Assembly (NCBI RefSeq): GCF_014694375.1
Contig: NZ_JAAUWW010000001.1
Span: 276,623 to 340,622, forward strand
From: Vibrio sp. S17_S38
Lineage (GTDB): Bacteria > Pseudomonadota > Gammaproteobacteria > Enterobacterales > Vibrionaceae
Direction: 5' to 3'
Length of the DNA: 64,000 bases
In this document: positions 30,401 through 37,865 of the stretch, piece after piece
Layout: each line of letters begins with the position of its first letter
How positions within the stretch are numbered: the stretch's first letter is position 1
The notes under the pieces: model-generated
Told to the model about the DNA's origin: nothing
Seen by the model: only the letters and a program-made list of their open reading frames with translations
Databases searched by the model: none
Made by a program: the position numbers and the translations under genes

Positions 30401-31026
30401 GGTGGTAACCCTTGTGGGCATTCCAACATAGTGTCGAGTGTTTCAATAAAATGGTCATAAAGATTGGCACGATGATAAGGTGATTGACCCAAAGCAACGG
30501 TTTGATCATACAAAGCTTGCCACAATAATGGTTGCCACGGATGCTCACCATTGAGTTCATCTACAACTTCCCCAGCTTCCCACGTTGCAATCCATTCCGG
30601 GCGATAAACTAAGTATCCATCAAAGGTATCCGCAATTTTTTCAGCTAATTGATAGCACTTAGATTGGTCATTATCATCTTGTAAATACTGTTTTAACGGC
30701 GCGAATTCCGGCTGTTCTAATTGCAATGGCAACAGCTGCATCAGTTTCCATGTCATCGCCTCTTTGTTAAAAGCGCTGCGTTTAGGCACATCCGTAAGAA
30801 CTCTGGTAAACATGTCCCAGATAAACGTAGCAGGAAGAGGAAAGGTTAAATTGGCGGCAACACCAAACTCTTGCGCCATTTCCATCTTTAACCATTGTGA
30901 CATTCCTGGACTTTGCACCAAAATTTGCTCTGAATCGAATGGATTTTGCAGAGGATTTAAGCGGATAAGTTCCACTAATAATGATTTAAGAACATCAACT
31001 TGATTGGAATGGTAAATGGTAAACAC
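27442..31026 (-). CDS. recC: Exodeoxyribonuclease V gamma subunit (1194 aa)
   Basis: The Chi-recognising, DNA-unwinding scaffold subunit of RecBCD. The GTG at 31026 is chosen because it has AGGTG 5 nt upstream and gives MFTIYHSNQVDVLKSL, aligning with the RecC N-terminus; a 25-residue upstream extension is unlike the family. Typical stretches are ILVQSPGMSQWLKMEMAQ, FPLPATFIWDMFTRVL, CHSPMREVEVLHDRLL and VCLLGMNDGLYPR. Length is a little above E. coli RecC (1122 aa). It is divergent from the LysR gene with a 104-nt spacer. Confidence 0.96.
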   Translation of the reverse strand: MFTIYHSNQVDVLKSLLVELIRLNPLQNPFDSEQILVQSPGMSQWLKMEMAQEFGVAANLTFPLPATFIWDMFTRVLTDVPKRSAFNKEAMTWKLMQLLPLQLEQPEFAPLKQYLQDDNDQSKCYQLAEKIADTFDGYLVYRPEWIATWEAGEVVDELNGEHPWQPLLWQALYDQTVALGQSPYHRANLYDHFIETLDTMLECPQGLPPRLFVFGITALPPRYMDALHELGKHIDVHLMFTNPCRFYWGDIKDRKYLAKLEAKNRQKMHWLQDRSELGELVPQLKGSIEQNAQQEWQQLHTEDAVGNSLLASMGKLGRDNLYLLSQLEANEIDAFVDIKTTNLLQHIQADILELHEHQDDEKLETSIHKPVVEPNDASFQLHVCHSPMREVEVLHDRLLAMFDADPSIKPRDIIVMVADINAYSHAIQAVFGNAPNERFIPYSISDRSVDQENPILQAFMNLLALPKLRCQASELLELLEVPAVMARFGIKPEEFERVTSWVEQVGIRWGLDESTAQQFELPNQKNNTWLFGIERMLLGYAISEQAGLFLDSEGSIAPFDEVQGMDAELAGKLAEFVSRLQHYRDRLIQTQSFADWQHCLFTLLDDFFLVDLEGESVLTSIRHCLQQLQQQLEDAGVSDDISPQVLEQYLMNHLSSSKVSQRFLAGQVNFCTLMPMRSIPFKTVCLLGMNDGLYPRSVSPESFDLIAGRARPGDRSRRDDDRYLFLEALQSAQQILYISYVGRSIQDNSDKEPSVLVAELLEYCQQNYALSGSEHLPSDESGLAAINAIRHQHPLVPFSPSAFTASFDGKNADIASYAKEWLPVAKSQQLQGSKAENRRNEVELDSYISQLEPNHLGVYSLDLQSLQRFWRLPVRYFFNHRLKSYFDGSAAWSNSLDDEPFSFNGLESYQLSEHLLQSWLEVQSSPNHCGLNTDFNSVAERFIAENKAQGKLPLAEFGQLASQQLINKVEPLTQSLAQLIEKPLEDIEIDLAIDIELDGVSYPHKIVGWLNGLYASAGQPSLVRYRTGSLHCVTMMSCWLEHLCMNASGYPQISDLLGLSNKDGLQHIQFKAMDKNEALNQLTHLVGLYYQGLNSPLWFVPKTAMAGVENGFLKSNWGSADSTWVGLDSPEAQEIATKVMEKTFQDGYTFAGEGSDDYIQRIWKQWTPELADELLELGVDVLKPMLDQVRKIQV

Positions 31027-31130
31027 AAGGCACCTGACAACAATTTCTGTGGGATAACAAAAGACTACCATAAAATTGTTTTTTATCCCTATACGCTTCA
31101 TACTTTCGGCTTCAGATATGAAGGATGTCT

Positions 31131-32027
31131 ATGAATATCACACTCAAGCAGATCAAAGTATTTGCGACCATCACCAAGCACAAAACGCTAACGGTTTCGG
31201 CTGAAAAGTTATTTTTATCCAAAGCAGCGGTCAGCTTGTCTTTAGCGGAATTAGAAAAGCAGTTAGGACATCCTTTATTTGATCGTGTAAATAATCGTTT
31301 GGTCCTCAATCAAGAAGGTAAGCGCTTACTACCTCTTGCTGATGAATTGCTCCACAGAACAGAAGATATTGGCGATCTTTTTCAACGAAGCAATACGCTT
31401 AATGGTGAATTAAAACTCGGTGCTAGCGATACTATTGGCAATCACCTTGCCCCTTACCTTCTACGAGATTTTCGCCAACAAACACAACATAAACAACAGA
31501 GCTTATTCATTTCGAATACGGCGTTAATTTGCCAAAAATTGATCGATTATCAGCTCGATATTGGTTTGATCGAAGGGAAAATTCAGTCGGAACAAATCTT
31601 AGCCAAAGAATGGGGCCAAGATGAAATGTGCGTGGTGTGCTCACCCGACCACCCACTATCTCAGAAACCAGAAATATTAATGCGTGATTTAGAGTCAACC
31701 ACATGGCTACTACGAGAAGCTGGTTCAGGGACTCGAGAGTTTTTCTTGCGCACCATCGCGCCAAGACTAGAAAACTGGCACGAGGCTTTTCAGCTTAATA
31801 CTACTGAGGCTATTTTAAATGCCACCACTGCCAATCTTGGCCTTGCGTGTTTATCTCGCTTGGCTGCGCATTCCGCGATTGAAAGCAAACGAGTGGTAGA
31901 ACTCCCCTTGCCACTCGATATGACACGCCGATTCTGGTTACTGGTACATACAGAAAAATACCAAAGCCCACTGTTGAAAAGCTTTATTGATTTTAGTTCT
32001 GAATGGAAACAGCCTAAGCATGATTAG
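31131..32027 (+). CDS. LysR family transcriptional regulator, YeiE-like (298 aa)
   Basis: The N-terminal winged helix (about 1-60) is ITLKQIKVFATITKHKTLTV...LSKAAVSLSLAELEKQLG, followed by a substrate-binding-like domain. The whole sequence resembles E. coli YeiE (LDIGLIEG, LLREAGSGTREFFL, NATTANLGLACLSR), which affects sulfite/cysteine and iron-related genes. The ATG at 31131 has AAGGA 5 nt upstream; the in-frame ATG at 31125 falls inside that ribosome-binding site and is less likely. Its target is not obvious from the neighbours. Confidence 0.92.
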   Translation: MNITLKQIKVFATITKHKTLTVSAEKLFLSKAAVSLSLAELEKQLGHPLFDRVNNRLVLNQEGKRLLPLADELLHRTEDIGDLFQRSNTLNGELKLGASDTIGNHLAPYLLRDFRQQTQHKQQSLFISNTALICQKLIDYQLDIGLIEGKIQSEQILAKEWGQDEMCVVCSPDHPLSQKPEILMRDLESTTWLLREAGSGTREFFLRTIAPRLENWHEAFQLNTTEAILNATTANLGLACLSRLAAHSAIESKRVVELPLPLDMTRRFWLLVHTEKYQSPLLKSFIDFSSEWKQPKHD

Positions 32028-32064
32028 TTATATCCACTTAATCTAATTAGACAATTCACACACC

Positions 32065-32448
32065 TTAACCGAACAATTTACTCCAGATGCTTGGGTTGCG
32101 CTTGCCATGATATTCAATACGAAGTTTGTCGACTTGGCGTAGCTCTTGCTGTGCTTGAGCAAGCTCCCCAGCTTCCAGATCTGCCTCTACATTATTCAGT
32201 GCGACCGTTAGTTTATTGAACCCTTCTAAATACAAATCTTGTTTTTCTGGCGGATAAGTACCTAATTTTGCTTTATTGATCAAGTTTGTCAGGTTGGTAA
32301 CTGGTACTTGCATCTCACTAATACTCTTCGCTTCAGCCGCATGCTTAAATTCGAGTTTCATTTCTTTCATGGTGGCTTTCAGATCCGATCCAGCAGCATA
32401 CACATTTGCGGTAATCAATAAGGCAATAAATGGAATTAATTTTTTCAT
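32065..32448 (-). CDS. Cytochrome b562-like periplasmic protein (127 aa)
   Basis: A signal peptide, MKKLIPFIALLITANVYA, is followed by a ~108-residue four-helix-bundle sequence. The spacing of a Met early in helix 1 (LKATMKEMKLEFKH) and a His in the last helix (VDKLRIEYHGKRNP) fits the Met/His haem ligands of cytochrome b562 (CybC). The protein is highly charged with no other Cys or motif. The physiological partner of soluble cytochrome b562 is not established. Convergent with the LysR gene, 37 nt apart. Confidence 0.75.
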   Translation of the reverse strand: MKKLIPFIALLITANVYAAGSDLKATMKEMKLEFKHAAEAKSISEMQVPVTNLTNLINKAKLGTYPPEKQDLYLEGFNKLTVALNNVEADLEAGELAQAQQELRQVDKLRIEYHGKRNPSIWSKLFG

Positions 32449-32578
32449 AGCACAACTTTCTTTGGTATTTGAATGAGGATGGGAGTGTAACGAAAGCTGC
32501 TAATTGGACACAAGCAGAACTTGTATTAAGGTGTTACAGCATGAACTGATATGGTTCTTTTGCGTAAAGTAATTGAAG

Positions 32579-32624
32579 TTGCAGTAAAATGGCAAGCAAG
32601 GATCTATCCCATCAAACTGCAACG
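32579..32624. repeat. Nested inverted repeat between the b562-like and CMD genes
   Basis: GTTGCAGT (32579-32586) pairs with ACTGCAAC (32617-32624). ATGG/CCAT (32590-32593/32610-32613) overlaps an alternative inner stem GGAT/ATCC (32601-32604/32607-32610). It lies 28 nt past the carboxymuconolactone decarboxylase stop. Neither strand has a clear T-run, so it is not an obvious terminator. Confidence 0.45.
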
Positions 32625-32652
32625 GCTATTTTAAGTAAGGCGAGCACTTTTA

Positions 32653-33030
32653 TTACGCTGCTCTCTCAACCAATACCTGTTTAAAAGCAAACATCCCATT
32701 TAAGGCGGCTGGAAAACCGGCATAAACCGACATCTGCAATATGACTTCTTTTATTTCATCCTCACTGCAACCAACATTAAGCGCTGCATTCAAATGAACT
32801 TTAAGTTGAGGAGTACAATTTCCTAGTGCCGTTAATGCAGCAACCGTGGCGATTTCTCGAGATTTTAAATCCAACCCAGAACGGGAGTAAATATCCCCAA
32901 AGGGAAATTCAATTATATATTTGGCTAAATCGGGGCAAATATCTTGCAAGCTTTCGATGACACTTGTACCAGCCTCACTATCAATACTAGTGAGTAATTC
33001 TAAACCTGAATCAAAACGTGATTTTGTCAT
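32653..33030 (-). CDS. Carboxymuconolactone decarboxylase family protein (125 aa)
   Basis: A single CMD/AhpD-like domain, with SGLDLKSREIATVAALTALGNCTPQLKVHLNAALNVGCSEDEI as the family core. Members are either gamma-carboxymuconolactone decarboxylases or, with a CxxC, alkylhydroperoxidases. Here the cysteines are isolated (ICPD, NCTP, VGCSED), with no CxxC pair, so peroxidase activity is not evident. No aromatic-catabolism gene is nearby. It lies directly downstream of a merR gene with a typical MerR-activated promoter between, as seen for many MerR/CMD pairs that respond to reactive electrophiles (inference). Confidence 0.9.
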   Translation of the reverse strand: MTKSRFDSGLELLTSIDSEAGTSVIESLQDICPDLAKYIIEFPFGDIYSRSGLDLKSREIATVAALTALGNCTPQLKVHLNAALNVGCSEDEIKEVILQMSVYAGFPAALNGMFAFKQVLVERAA

Positions 33031-33061
33031 TGGTGTGTTCCTGTTTTATGAGTACAGGCAC

Positions 33062-33092
33062 ACCATACAAGTTAGAGTGAACTCTAAGTCAA
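33062..33092 (-). promoter_or_regulatory. MerR-type promoter with 19-bp spacer
   Basis: On the minus strand -35 TTGACT (33092-33087) and -10 TATGGT (33067-33062) are separated by exactly 19 bp. The spacer carries the dyad AGAGTTCACTCT (33074-33085). An over-long spacer with a central dyad is the hallmark of MerR-family activation. The -35 overlaps the end of the merR gene and the start drives the CMD gene. Confidence 0.82.
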
Positions 33093-33445
33093 TCGACTTT
33101 TCCACTTTTATAAAGATTTATCTTATCTTCTAAAGCATGCAGATGTTTTTGTTGTTGATCGATATGAGCCCTCAAATTTTCTTTATGTTGCTCCAATAAT
33201 ATTTGGCGCAACATGACAGATTCAGATCCAACCTCCCTCAACTTTGCATACTCCAAAATCTCTTCAAGAGGCATTGCTGTTTCTTTTAAACGCTTGATAA
33301 AACTGATCCACTTAAAATCCATCGAACTATATACTCGATGCCCACTGCTATTTCTCTGAACATTTTTAAGCAAACCGATTTTTTCGTAATACCGTAAAGT
33401 ATGAGGAGACAACTCCACCAAACTAGAAAATTCACTCATGTTCAT
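33089..33445 (-). CDS. MerR family transcriptional regulator (118 aa)
   Basis: The N-terminal winged helix-turn-helix has MNMSEFSSLVELSPHTLRYYEKIGLL and RNSSGHRVYSSMDFKWISFI, with the LRYYEKIGLL motif of the family. A long dimerisation coiled coil follows (LLEQHKENLRAHIDQQQKHLHALEDKINLY). There is no metal-binding Cys loop at the C-terminus, so a metal sensor is unlikely. It resembles the AdhR/YyaN subgroup that senses aldehydes or other electrophiles (inference). It sits upstream of the CMD gene, which it probably activates through the operator overlapping its own stop. Confidence 0.92.
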   Translation of the reverse strand: MNMSEFSSLVELSPHTLRYYEKIGLLKNVQRNSSGHRVYSSMDFKWISFIKRLKETAMPLEEILEYAKLREVGSESVMLRQILLEQHKENLRAHIDQQQKHLHALEDKINLYKSGKVD

Positions 33446-33904
33446 AATCTTGCCTCTGAGTTTTGTTTATTTAAAGCTGGGTGTTTTAGTTTTTGTACAA
33501 AAGTATTTAGACAACGCATTAAATTATCAAGTCAATTAGTCCATGTATAAAAAATTCACGACCTGTTATAGCGCAACTACAGTTAATTAGCATAAAGATC
33601 TGATAAACCCGAACTGACTTTATACACGATCGCAGATCATCAATTAGTTTATGAGGATAATAAACCTTAACTATCGATTTTTTGAAGCGTGTAATCGGTT
33701 TAATGTGATAAAGAAAGCGAGAAACCAAAATACTAGTCACCCTATACATGAGCATAGGCAAAGAAAAATAGTAGATCTCTCGCAGCTATTTAAGCCCTAA
33801 CCGACGGCTAGAGATCCTGAATCACGTTCGCCCATCTCGGTTCATGATTACCATTTCGTAACCATCAATAAGACTTTCCCCAACTAGACAAACACACAAA
33901 AAAA
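33446..33904. other. Gene-poor spacer upstream of yebG
   Basis: About 460 nt with no convincing gene. A weak hairpin, GATCTCT (33774-33780) with AGAGATC (33810-33816), is present. A minus-strand open frame at 33519-33761 has no ribosome-binding site or recognisable composition and is not called. Confidence 0.5.
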
Positions 33905-33920
33905 CTGTATAAAAAACCAG
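33905..33920. promoter_or_regulatory. LexA (SOS) box of yebG
   Basis: CTGTATAAAAAACCAG has the invariant CTG-N10-CAG of the LexA operator with an AT-rich centre. It lies 33 nt upstream of the yebG start and just before the -10-like TATAAT at 33935-33940. Confidence 0.88.
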
Positions 33921-33952
33921 TTCAAATAAACTTATATAATACGGGGATAACC

Positions 33953-34255
33953 ATGGCTGTAATCGTCAAGTACGTGGTGGAACGCAACGGAGAAGAGAAG
34001 ATGACTTTTACTTCTAAAGCTGAAGCAGACGCTTATGACAAAATGCTCGATATCGCGGATGAGCTTTTTACTTTGCTAGAAACCAGTAAGCTGATTGAAG
34101 ATGATGCGAAGAAAGAAGAATTATCTCTTTATCTTGCTCAAAACAAAGAAGAAGTACTTTATGCGCTCGGTGCTAAACGTAAACCTGCACCGAAAAAAGC
34201 CAAAAAAGAAACCGTAGAAGAACCAGCTTCTAACGATGATGAGCAAGTGGCTTAA
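33953..34255 (+). CDS. yebG: DNA-damage-inducible protein YebG (100 aa)
   Basis: A small SOS-regulated protein of unknown mechanism. The N-terminus MAVIVKYVVERNGEEKMTFTSKAEADAYDKML is colinear with E. coli YebG (96 aa). The C-terminal tail is Lys/Ala/Pro-rich and then acidic (KRKPAPKKAKKE...). The LexA box immediately upstream supports damage induction. It is a monocistronic unit closed by its own terminator. Confidence 0.93.
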   Translation: MAVIVKYVVERNGEEKMTFTSKAEADAYDKMLDIADELFTLLETSKLIEDDAKKEELSLYLAQNKEEVLYALGAKRKPAPKKAKKETVEEPASNDDEQVA

Positions 34256-34286
34256 TATCCATCCCATTTTTTGCTCTCATTAATCA

Positions 34287-34322
34287 AAAGGCAATAACAG
34301 CACACGCCGTTATTGCCTTTAT
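34287..34322 (+). terminator. Rho-independent terminator of yebG
   Basis: AAAGGCAATAAC (34287-34298) pairs with GTTATTGCCTTT (34309-34320), 10-nt loop, in a T-rich context. It lies 32 nt past the yebG stop. Confidence 0.87.
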
Positions 34323-34407
34323 TGTTTATGATGAACGCACTTTATAGTTTCAATTCACAGTATTAACGGTCCTATTTTTCAGTTGGCTTTTCACTGCAAA
34401 TAAGATA

Positions 34408-34439
34408 TTGTATACAATTGATTGCAAAATTGTTTACAA
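34408..34439. promoter_or_regulatory. Doubled TTGTNTACAA palindrome upstream of the acetate transporter
   Basis: TTGTATACAA (34408-34417) and TTGTTTACAA (34430-34439) are two 10-bp near-palindromes with centres 22 bp apart, about two helical turns. The form resembles operators of GntR/FadR-subfamily repressors. They lie 59-90 nt before the transporter start. The regulator is not encoded nearby. Confidence 0.55.
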
Positions 34440-34497
34440 AACTCCATTTCAATGATATTAGTATTCGTATGTTCAATTACTAATCATCCCGCAAACT

Positions 34498-35097
34498 ATG
34501 AAAAACGCCTCCATTGATTACACTCCACTTGGCCTATTCGGTTTTAGCATTACCAGTATTTTAATTAATTTACATGGCTTAGGCGTATTTCCATTGAATG
34601 CATTAGTGATTTCGATGGCACTCGTTTTTGGTGGCGCAACGCAATTACTGGTAGGCATGCAAGCGTATAAGCATGGTTACAGCTTTGCAGGGATCACTTT
34701 CAGTGCGTATGGTCTTTATTGGCTATCTTATGTGGGGATCTTATTGCTTCCTGCTCTTAATATCGTCCCGACACCACCCGCAGCTTTAGTGGGATCTTAT
34801 TTCATTTTATGGGGCATTTTCACCAGCACGATGACCATCATTGCTCATCGTTTAACTCGACTGGATTTTGTGGTTTTTCTCAGCTTAGCCATGGTTTATT
34901 TCTTACTCGCTCTGTATCAATTTCTACCATTTTCCAGCATTAATATTTTAGCCAGTATTATGGGAATCGTTTGTGGTTGCTGTGCATTTTATTTAGCGAT
35001 GACTAAAGTACTTCAACAGGAATTAGTTTTTCTGCCTTTGCCTGCCCAAATTGTTTTGCCTTCAAAAAATACTGACGTTCAACAAGAACATTTATAA
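34498..35097 (+). CDS. satP: Acetate uptake transporter, AceTr (GPR1/FUN34/YaaH) family (199 aa)
   Basis: An inner-membrane acetate/succinate transporter with six predicted helices. The family N-terminal motif appears as YTPLGLFGFSITSIL (NPAPLGL-like), followed by GLGVFPLNALVISMALVFGGATQLLVGMQAYKHG, YGLYWLSY and LVGSYFILWGIFT. Length is near E. coli SatP (188 aa), with a slightly longer C-terminal tail ending in polar residues. The doubled palindrome upstream suggests repression by a GntR-type factor. The symbol is given by family resemblance. Confidence 0.9.
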   Translation: MKNASIDYTPLGLFGFSITSILINLHGLGVFPLNALVISMALVFGGATQLLVGMQAYKHGYSFAGITFSAYGLYWLSYVGILLLPALNIVPTPPAALVGSYFILWGIFTSTMTIIAHRLTRLDFVVFLSLAMVYFLLALYQFLPFSSINILASIMGIVCGCCAFYLAMTKVLQQELVFLPLPAQIVLPSKNTDVQQEHL

Positions 35098-35243
35098 GAA
35101 ACCGTCATCAATTGTGATTATTTTCACTTCAAGCCTTTCCACTCAGGCAAGCAATCATTATGATTGGCTTAACAACATTACATTCAATGGGCAACCTGAT
35201 TGATCATACCAGCCCACTATTTTGACATGGAGAGACATCTTAA

Positions 35244-36275
35244 ATGGCTAATTTCGCACTTGCCTTCGGCACCGCAACCAAAAACCGTGACGGTAAAATC
35301 ATTGAAGCATTCTTCCCTCACCCAGTATTAAACCCATCTGATGCTTTAGTTGCTGCCGTTTCTCAAGTTACTGGCTACAAACAAGGTAACCAAGCTATTG
35401 AGATAACATCTGAAATTGCTGCTGAGCTATCAACTGCATTTGCAGCTCAAGGTGATGTTGCCAATGCTGACTTTGCAGAAAGAGCAACTCAGGCGTCAGC
35501 GGCATTAGTGTTAGTTATTTTAGCGACTGATGAGCAACCAACCTCTGTTGCTGAAGGTTTCTTGAAGCTACAATTAATCTCCCACCGTCTAGCCAAACCA
35601 CACGGTATTGTGCTTGATGGTATCTTTGGTTTACTGCATAACATTGCTTGGACAAACCAAGGTCCAATCGATTTACCTGAACTTGCAAGTCGTCAAATTG
35701 AAGCTCGTCTTAATGGTGAAGTGATCACTGTCGATTGCGTCGATAAATTCCCTAAAATGGTGGATTACATTGTTCCAACGGGTGTGCGTATTGCAGATAC
35801 TTCACGCGTTCGTCTTGGTGCTCATGTGGGTGAAGGCACAACGGTTATGCATGAAGGCTTTATTAACTTCAACGCTGGTACAACAGGTGTAAGCATGGTT
35901 GAAGGACGTATCTCAGCTGGCGTTATGGTTGGTGAAGGTTCGGATATCGGTGGCGGTGCCTCTATTATGGGTACTCTTTCTGGCGGTGGTAAGGTTGTTA
36001 TTAAGATTGGCGAAAACAGCCTACTTGGTGCCAATGCAGGCCTTGGTTTCCCATTAGGTGATCGCTGTACGATTGAGTCTGGCCTTTACATCACAGCCGG
36101 TACTAAAGTAACCATGCTTGATGCTTCTGGTAATGAAGTTGAAGTAGCAAAAGCACGCGACCTTGCGGGTACACCGGATCTTCTATTCCGCCGTAACTCT
36201 GTGACGGGAAAAATTGAATGCTTAACCAATAAATCTGCGGTTGAGCTAAACAGTGAGTTGCACAGCAATAACTAA
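35244..36275 (+). CDS. dapD: 2,3,4,5-tetrahydropyridine-2,6-dicarboxylate N-succinyltransferase, long form (343 aa)
   Basis: Succinylates tetrahydrodipicolinate in the lysine/diaminopimelate pathway. It has an N-terminal helical domain (about 1-170) and a left-handed beta-helix of hexapeptide repeats (about 180-300: RLGAHVGEGTTVMHEGFINF, GVMVGEGSDIGGGASIMGTLSGG, NSLLGANAGLGFPLGD). The 343-aa form is that of Vibrio and pseudomonads, not the 274-aa E. coli form. Codon use looks biased toward highly expressed codons. A strong terminator follows. Confidence 0.95.
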   Translation: MANFALAFGTATKNRDGKIIEAFFPHPVLNPSDALVAAVSQVTGYKQGNQAIEITSEIAAELSTAFAAQGDVANADFAERATQASAALVLVILATDEQPTSVAEGFLKLQLISHRLAKPHGIVLDGIFGLLHNIAWTNQGPIDLPELASRQIEARLNGEVITVDCVDKFPKMVDYIVPTGVRIADTSRVRLGAHVGEGTTVMHEGFINFNAGTTGVSMVEGRISAGVMVGEGSDIGGGASIMGTLSGGGKVVIKIGENSLLGANAGLGFPLGDRCTIESGLYITAGTKVTMLDASGNEVEVAKARDLAGTPDLLFRRNSVTGKIECLTNKSAVELNSELHSNN

Positions 36276-36353
36276 ATTCAAGTTATTAGGCGTAAAGATC
36301 ACCATAGACTAAAAGCTAGTTAATTTATTTAATCTGTACAAGTTAATCAATTG

Positions 36354-36383
36354 AAACCCCAGACTTATTCTGGGGTTTTTTAT
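36354..36383 (+). terminator. Rho-independent terminator of dapD
   Basis: AAACCCCAGA (36354-36363) pairs with TCTGGGGTTT (36369-36378), 5-nt loop, followed by TTTTAT. Confidence 0.9.
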
Positions 36384-36481
36384 ATAAAAAATAAGGAAGG
36401 AATACGATAATATAAAAGCTTTTAGATCATCGTAGGCCAATTGACTTTAAGATTAAATACGATTTCAAACTGACAATTTTT

Positions 36482-36497
36482 CCTATTTACAAATAGG
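36482..36497. promoter_or_regulatory. Short palindrome upstream of pncB
   Basis: CCTATTT and AAATAGG are separated by 2 nt and lie 41 nt before the pncB start. It may be an operator for NAD-pathway control; it does not match the NadR or NrtR motifs that I know. Confidence 0.3.
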
Positions 36498-36537
36498 TAG
36501 GGTAAAATGTTCAGATTATTGTAATTTGAAGATACTC

Positions 36538-37746
36538 ATGACCCACTCTAATTCTTCGCTTCAATCCACATTGATTGATTTACCAATCATTGATTCTTTG
36601 CTCGACACCGATGCTTATAAACTGCACATGCAACAAGCGGTCTTTCATCAATATCCCAATGTCGATGTCGTCGCTGAATTTCATTGTCGTAGCCAAGAAG
36701 ATCTCACCAATCTCATTGAACCATTAAAAGTGCAAATTAAAGCCTTATGCCAATTGCACTTTACGCGACCAGAAATTGACTACTTAACATCATTATCTTT
36801 CTACCAAGCCGATTACTTGGAGTATTTAACTCAATTTCAATTAAATGAAGAGACGATTGAAGTGAGTAACCAAGATGGGCAGTTAGCCGTGAAGCTGACA
36901 GGTAAATGGTTGGATGTAATTTTATGGGAAGTGCCACTGCTCGCCATCATCAGTGAATTACGATCAAAGATAAAATATCCGAACGTCAAAGTAGAAGATG
37001 CCATTCAACATCTTCAACATAAGCTCGCCATATTTAATCAAGAACAAAACACGGCTGATTTTAATTTAATTGATTTTGGTACTCGCCGTCGCTTTTCAAA
37101 AGCAGTACAAACTAAAATTGTGAGTAATCTCATTGAGTCTTGCCCACAATTGAAAGGCACGTCAAATTACGCATTGGCGTTTAAATATAATATTGCGCCT
37201 GTGGGCACTCAAGCACATGAATGGTTTCAAGCTCACCAACAGCTTTCACCAACCTTAGCTGGCTCACAAAAAATGGCACTCAATGCATGGTTGAAAGAAT
37301 ACCCAGAAACGCTCGGTATCGCGTTAACCGATTGCATCAATATGGATGCCTTCTTGCGTGATTTTAATGCCGATCTTTCACATCAATTTATTGGCTTACG
37401 TCATGACAGTGGCGATCCGATTGCATGGGGAGAAAAAGCCATTAACCATTATTTAAAGCTTGGTATCGATCCTCAAAGCAAACTGATCGTTTTCTCTGAT
37501 GGTTTATCGCTAGAGAAAGCCGCTTCTATTTACCATCATTTTAATGGCCGAATTCAAACCAGTTTTGGAATTGGTACTAAGCTTAGCTGTGACATTCCCC
37601 ATGTAGAGAGCTTAAATATCGTGTTAAAGCTGACAGCATGCCAAGGTAAACCAGTAGCAAAAATTTCTGATGAACCGGGTAAAAGCATGTGTAAAGATGA
37701 AGACTACTTACAGCAGTTAAGGCAAGCGTTTCAGTTGGCCTCATAA
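36538..37746 (+). CDS. pncB: Nicotinate phosphoribosyltransferase (402 aa)
   Basis: Converts nicotinate and PRPP to nicotinate mononucleotide in NAD salvage (Preiss-Handler route), with ATP coupling. Motifs are [20 protein letters not shown] at the N-terminus, [14 protein letters not shown] in the nicotinate/PRPP site, [16 protein letters not shown], and the C-terminal [10 protein letters not shown] and [11 protein letters not shown], where the phosphate-binding loop lies. The ATG at 36538 has GAAG upstream; a TTG four codons earlier is possible but unnecessary. E. coli PncB is 400 aa. Single-gene unit. Confidence 0.96.
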   Translation: MTHSNSSLQSTLIDLPIIDSLLDTDAYKLHMQQAVFHQYPNVDVVAEFHCRSQEDLTNLIEPLKVQIKALCQLHFTRPEIDYLTSLSFYQADYLEYLTQFQLNEETIEVSNQDGQLAVKLTGKWLDVILWEVPLLAIISELRSKIKYPNVKVEDAIQHLQHKLAIFNQEQNTADFNLIDFGTRRRFSKAVQTKIVSNLIESCPQLKGTSNYALAFKYNIAPVGTQAHEWFQAHQQLSPTLAGSQKMALNAWLKEYPETLGIALTDCINMDAFLRDFNADLSHQFIGLRHDSGDPIAWGEKAINHYLKLGIDPQSKLIVFSDGLSLEKAASIYHHFNGRIQTSFGIGTKLSCDIPHVESLNIVLKLTACQGKPVAKISDEPGKSMCKDEDYLQQLRQAFQLAS

Positions 37747-37819
37747 ATCTTACGATCAAAAACCACACAATAACTGTGCAAAGTCACAATTGAACATACA
37801 AATGCTGGCAACTTCATCC

Positions 37820-37853
37820 TACTAAGATAATCTCAATAAACGTTATCTTAGTA
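37820..37853. promoter_or_regulatory. Perfect 11-bp inverted repeat in the cdaR leader
   Basis: TACTAAGATAA (37820-37830) pairs with TTATCTTAGTA (37843-37853), 12-nt loop. It ends 12 nt before the cdaR ATG and its right arm abuts the presumed ribosome-binding AAGG (37853-37856). It could be an autoregulatory operator or an RNA hairpin limiting translation. Confidence 0.55.
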
Positions 37854-37865
37854 AGGTCAGCCCAC

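Noticed and set aside
33519..33761. Minus-strand open frame of 80 codons
   Set aside because: No ribosome-binding site, no recognisable domain, AT-rich spacer; likely chance.
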